Of a stretch of DNA of 64,000 bases, positions 59,449 to 64,000 are shown piece after piece. The notes beneath the pieces were generated by a model, which saw nothing but the letters and a program-made list of their open reading frames with translations, searched no databases and had not been told where the DNA came from. The stretch covers positions 32,927-96,926 of the forward strand of contig JAJKFJ010022641.1 of the NCBI GenBank assembly GCA_027382625.1, in the 5' to 3' direction. The DNA comes from Tetmemena sp. SeJ-2015 (taxonomy: Eukaryota > Ciliophora > Spirotrichea > Sporadotrichida > Oxytrichidae). The translations under genes were made by a program, and so were the position numbers. The stretch's first letter is position 1. Every line of letters starts with the position of its first letter.

Positions 59449-61934
59449 TCATATCTAGATTAAATGAATTATATTATTTATAAATCTTTGATCTTGATAA
59501 GCAGAAGTATTAGGTGATCCTTGTTGCAAGTCAAATGCTTAGATAGCGCCACTACTCATTTGCTTATTACTGATCCTGTTTGAAGCCATTTTGTATCTGT
59601 TGTTGGGAGTCTTCATCATTGTAATATCTTAAGCAGTGGATTAGAAGTCTTTGAAGTTTGAGATTGGACTGATTCCTGGAAGCACCTTATGAGACATTGA
59701 GCCTTTAAGATTGACGCTCTTGCTGGCTGCAATCTAAGCTTAAGGATTAATAGTTCTAGTGAAAACACTGCTAGTTAAATTAGTAGTGTCATTAGCTTCA
59801 TTCACCCCATTTTCAAGTTAAGCTAGAGCTTGTTAAGCTAAATCCTTAAGTGAGGTATTTTTCTAGATGGAAGAGCTAAGCATCTCATGTAGTCTCTGCT
59901 TTTCTAACTCAGCCTTCATATCCTCAATACTCTATCTCTTTGTAAGCAGATAACTTAGCTCGTTTTTATGCTTCCCAAAACCTCCTCCTTCAGTTAAGCT
60001 GAAAGGGTTAACCTTCTTTGAAGGCTTCAATAATTTAAAATTCATAGTATAGGCTATTGGCTTGAGTCGATGGTGTTTTAAAAAGTCTTCTCAGTTTCGT
60101 AGAGATGGGATTTCTCTCTGTTTACGGTATTCTGAGCAGACTAGAAGTAAATCTTTTGATCGTAAATCTTGCTATTGAAGTGTTAGTCGCCCAACTTTTC
60201 CATTACTGTTGAGAAATTCTAGTTTTGAGAATTGTTGTAGGCAGTACTGTTGTGACTTAATAAATAAGTAAGATGAATGGGAGAGACTCTATATATTTAG
60301 ATGGGGATTTTTATTCCATTCAACAAAGACCTATTTTAGTATCATAGTTTGCTGGAGCTCTGCCTGCTTGTGAGGAAGACCTGATTGAGAATTTATTTGA
60401 ATAACTTTGGAGTGAGGCTTTAAAGTTTTGAGTTTCTTGTTGTTTAACTTTGTGATGCAAATATAAATATAGACTCTAGTATATAATGCTCGTGTCAACA
60501 TTTTGTTGATAATTTTTATCAGTTGTTTGAGTATTTTCCTAGATTAGTAAAGGTGATCGAGACTGCTGAGATCTCTCAGAATTCAAATTCTGCTGCTCAG
60601 TTCCATGATAGCTGCTCACTCCATCTTGCTAGTGCTGTTTTACAGCCATGAAGAAATTTTAGCCGCTATTTGAGAAGTATTTATTCTTTACCTGAGTTGG
60701 AGATCCACTTCTAGATCTGGTGATATCTATTGAATGATCGGAAAGTACTTGATCTTGATCTTTCTCTTTCTGGCCACTATTAGCTTAAGAAGGCTGATTG
60801 TTATTGCTCTTTAGTTCTGGTAAAGTGAAAGTAACTGAGTTCTTAGTTTTGAGACAGTCAAGCGAAGCTTTGAGAGTCTTCATAGACCTTAGGGAGTGAC
60901 TTTGTACTAACTAATTTTTCCAAGGGTCCTTAGCTATGGTTGAGGTAAAGGGCATTTGAGAAACCTCCTTGTGAATTAATCTAGGTCTGATTGTGAGTTT
61001 ATCAGCTATTTCCTAAAGACCTCCTAGGAAAGGACTCAATCCTGCTTCATTGTTATTCTAAATCTCCCTCCAGAGTGCAGTGTTTTGCACCTTAAACTAA
61101 TCCATAGATATTCCATTCTTTGTTATCCATTTTCCCCTCTCATCTTCATTGAATACTGGAAAGTGGAGCATTTTGTTGTTGAGGGCTTCTAGGTTTACTC
61201 TCTGATTGGTGTCTATTTACTGTTTCAAGCGCTCCATTTTATCCCTGGGTTGATAACGCATCGGTGGATGTACTTCAACTAAATGGTCCCTTTAACGGTA
61301 GAAGTATAAATTTAAATAGCATGCTTAAATATTTTCTCGAGGGATCATCTTATCTATACTCCAAGCGTTCAAGTAAAGAGGTAGAATAAATAAATCTTAA
61401 TGAGACTACTAGATAAAGTTTTATCGCAATGTGTTGCTCTTTTTCTATTCTTTGAGCTCTATCTTTAGCAGTTTCATACTTTTTGTTGCAGATATTAGCC
61501 TTATCCGATTTATCTCGAAACTCTATCAGACTAGGGTGCTTCATTAATATAGACCCATGATGATAAGCTATAAATAAGTAAATTAAAATTTTTTTAAAAA
61601 AATTAGGCCTAAGTTGTCCTTCAAAGCCAGTCACTGATTTGAAAGACTTCTCAAAAGTTTTGGTGTAAGAAATTTTCTTTTCAGAGTATCTTAACTTACC
61701 CTACTTGAAATCTGGATTATTGGCTACTGCGTTGATCCATTCGTTTCTTCTTATTTTTGAGTTGAGTGCCATCTTATCTGTTGTCGCTTTATGTTTCTTG
61801 ATAAGCTCCTCTTATCGTTGCAAATTCTTTTAGGATTAATATCTTGTCAGAGCATTAAACTCTACATCAGAGTCCTAGCCATCATCAGCCACGGGAGGAG
61901 GCGACTTAATTTATTTCCTGGCGGCTCCGAGCAT
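59449..61934 (-). CDS. Uncharacterised charged/Ser-rich protein
   Basis: ATG 61934 gives MLGAARKQIKSPPPVADDGQ, DSDVEFNALTRYQSQKNLQR, KMALNSKIRRNEWINAVANN and, after a break near 61570-61600, HGSILMKHPSLIEFRDKSDK and YETAKDRAQRIEKE. Beyond another break (about 61360-61440), the frame RDHLVEVHPPMRYQPRDKME then RLKQQIDTNQRVNLEALNNK is open across the ATG at 61237. I therefore treat this as one gene rather than two. A long Ser/Gln-rich part follows, and IES-like breaks lie near 60260-60500 and 60090-60240. The end is SAYQDQRFINNIIHLIQI at TGA 59449. The RAQRIEKE / RLKQQI pattern faintly resembles ciliary CFAP97-type proteins; not claimed. Confidence 0.6.
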
Positions 61935-62115
61935 TTATAAATAATCTATAATTAACACAACAAGTATTATTCTCAAGTAACTAGAGGGCTAACCTAGAAA
62001 TTATTCAATTAATCCTACTATTTAAACTCTCTTCATATCTAAGTGAGAAAATAAGTATAGATAATGTGGCAAGATAATAGAGCTTTGGATTAATTATTCA
62101 ACTTATTTTATCAGC
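61935..62115. other. AT-rich intergenic region
   Basis: About 180 bases between co-oriented genes; nothing recognised. Confidence 0.4.
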
Positions 62116-64000
62116 TCATTTCCTCCAGTCCATCAGATCTGCTAGACTAACTCATCTGGCTTGTATTTTTGCTATTATGCTTTTGTTTCTCAGCTTCTAA
62201 GACAAGCTCATACTCATCTCTAAGTCCATTCCATCTAGTTCTATTCTCCTCTAAGTTTTTCATTTACTGATCAAGCTTTGGTAGCATCTTATAGAGAATT
62301 TAGTAAGCAGGCTATACGATGATATCTATAAAGCCAACTTATGCCTGAGCTAGATTCACTGAAAGACGATCCATGAGAGAAGAAACGGGAAGTCCAAGAT
62401 CTCTTTCTTAATCTCCCTACATGAAAAACTCCACAAAGAGTAGGTCTGTCCACTTCTTAAAAAGGTCGAAACTCTTGACTGGATTTGAAATGTCAGCCAA
62501 ATGAAAGACTACGTTCATAGATATTTCCTTATCGTTCCCTGAGGGATCGAAATCCCAAGCGTTAACTCTCGATTTGAATTTTGATTACTCTGCGAAGTGC
62601 CGTGACATATCAGTTTCAAGTATGCACCCGATCATGATTTTTCGAAACTACTTAAACATATCTTTAGAGAAATGCTTAGTCAAGTTATACTTTTCGTTCG
62701 AAATTATTGCAAAGCTTGAAGCTACATGATGATTTTCCAATACTGATGTGTCGTTATATCTTATTGCCAATTCATTTCTGGTCTCAATAAGATATTGATT
62801 ATTAAACCCTGGGTGATCGAGATCATGACAGCAAGCAGCTAATAGCATGGATACTATTTCTAAATCATCAAGCTTTGCTCTTTCTAAAAATCCACCTTGA
62901 AATATGTATTAGAAGACTGTGTGACAAACATCTGCTGCATGGGTCTTATTATGATATGGGACGTCTCTATATCCACTAGATACTTTTGCGATAAAGCTCA
63001 CAAAAATATCCACAGGTATGTTAAGCTTCGAGAAGAATTTTTAGTGATAAAATATGTGTGAGGCAATCGCTATCAATTCATAATCTCTTGAAAGCTCCTT
63101 AAATTCGAATAAATTGAATTAAGGGGAGTCTTTTTTGTCCAAATATTCTCTTGCCTGAGGGGACAATTTAATTAAGCTTTCAAGTGGTAAGTCCGCAGCC
63201 TTTTCATGAAAGATAGAATCACTGATTAGGCCTGGAGATGCACCACTTATTCTCTTCTGATTTTAAGCTGTTGAGAAATTATTATACCAAGATAAAACGT
63301 CCTTGTTTGCAAAGGAGTTTCTCTTTGCTTCTTATTTAAAACTCTTGCTACTCTTTTAATTATTCTTTTCATCAACTGTGTCTATATCCATGGGTTGGGC
63401 CTCGTAAAGTCTATCCATTGATATCATTTTAATACAGTAATTGATGTTGCCAATCAGCCGTCTCTCTCTAGGGTCCATTAGACTTTTTATTTCTGAGAGA
63501 TATTCCAGAACGATCTCTACCGGAGCTCTCAAATCAAAACCTTATGTGACATGTCTCTTCTACATAACTTCAGCTCTCATTCTTATGCTGTTAATTTTTC
63601 GGTAGAGAATAAATACCCTTAACAACCTGAACAGGCCTCTTATTTTCAAAAAGTTTCGCACATCTTCACTCGATTCGAGAGAGAGCTCTAGAATTACCAA
63701 AATAGTGCAAGCTAAGATGAGGAAGATATCTAGTATGTTCCAAGGCTCTCGCAAATAGATTGTACGGAAAGCGAAGCAGTTCAAAAAGATTTCTATGATG
63801 AATATTCCAAGCAAGATCACCTCCACTATGATGATCTTCATAGAATTAAATGAAGGGATATATTTTCTTCATGTTAACCTTATCATCATAGAAATCTTAT
63901 TAGTCAATGGCGAATTCAACAAGAATCACTATAGTGTAAAGTGCATAAATACAATCATAAATAAACGTATGCTGCCAGTATTATCATAGCTATATCGAAA
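62116..64000 (-). CDS. Voltage-sensor/cyclic nucleotide phosphodiesterase fusion (5' end outside window)
   Basis: Minus strand, running off the right end; stop TGA 62116. The N-terminal part shows helices of a voltage-sensor domain: TIVILVEFAIDQ (S1-like, near 63900), VEVILLGIFIIEIFLNCF (S2 with acidic residues), WNILDIFLILACTILVILEL (S3 with Asp) and IRGLFRLLRVFILYRK (S4 with four Arg). No S5-S6 or pore helix follows. A charged linker leads to a class I phosphodiesterase: YHNKTHAADVCHTVFQYIF, ACCHDLDHPGFNNQYL, VLENHHVASSFAI, FHLADISNPVKSFDLFKKW and FMQGDQERDLGLPVSSLMDR. The metal ligands His/His-Asp/Asp are all present. A 31-bp IES (63835-63865) joins S1 and S2 parts. Predicted role is membrane-voltage control of cAMP or cGMP hydrolysis; substrate preference is not readable. 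Confidence 0.87.
63835..63865 (-). other. 31-bp IES (pointer TCTTCAT)
   Basis: TCTTCAT at 63835-63841 and 63866-63872 (ATGAAGA on the coding strand). Removal joins DDKVN to MKIIIVEVILL. At least one further break lies near 63910-63930. Confidence 0.82.

Overview
The window reads as germline (micronuclear) DNA of a stichotrich/hypotrich ciliate of the Oxytricha/Stylonychia type. Genes read through with TAA and TAG as glutamine and TGA as the only stop. Many reading frames are broken by short AT-rich inserts flanked by 2-7 bp direct repeats, and removing one insert plus one repeat copy restores the protein exactly. These are internal eliminated sequences (IESs) with pointers, distinct from the few GT-AG introns (about 33-49 bp) also present. 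No C4A4/G4T4 telomere repeats were seen, as expected for unprocessed germline DNA. Neighbouring genes would end up on separate macronuclear nanochromosomes, so adjacency here does not imply operons.

Layout. 1-11 kb: low-complexity C-terminus, EamA-type transporter, 3-hydroxyisobutyryl-CoA hydrolase, a fused formaldehyde dehydrogenase/S-formylglutathione hydrolase, an unknown protein, and a methionine-synthase-reductase-like diflavin reductase. 11-21 kb: two Gln/Asn-rich or coiled-coil genes, a giant Sfi1-like centrin-binding repeat protein and a small coiled-coil protein. 21-30 kb: a GC-rich island, an SF2 helicase-like gene, a Tc1/mariner-type (DD34E) transposase next to a two-intron gene, a 9-bp minisatellite and unknown genes. 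30-35.5 kb: a 394-bp MITE-like inverted-repeat element, a MYND-finger gene and a coiled-coil gene. 35.5-39 kb: an AT-rich gene desert holding a degenerate copy of the two-intron gene inside a segment bounded by 16-bp palindromes. 39-46 kb: coiled-coil, Gln-rich and IQ-motif genes. 46-48.8 kb: a large ACT-trinucleotide and 12-bp satellite. 48.8-56 kb: IQ-motif, TPR/Gln-rich and membrane-anchored genes. 56-59 kb: a scrambled kinesin-3 gene. 59-64 kb: an unknown gene and a voltage-sensor/phosphodiesterase fusion running off the window end.

The two strongest observations are these. (1) The kinesin-3 is encoded by two blocks in opposite orientation (FHA/coiled-coil block on minus, C-terminal block on plus) that share an exact 14-bp pointer, with another ankyrin-containing gene lying between them; no motor domain was found in the window. 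(2) A protein joins a four-helix voltage sensor directly to a class I cyclic nucleotide phosphodiesterase with no pore domain visible, an arrangement like that of voltage-sensing phosphatases.

Many of the remaining genes are coiled-coil, IQ, Sfi1, TPR or kinesin proteins, consistent with the cortical and ciliary cytoskeleton of a ciliate. Not every IES was resolved, so coordinates of interrupted genes are outer limits, not uninterrupted frames.
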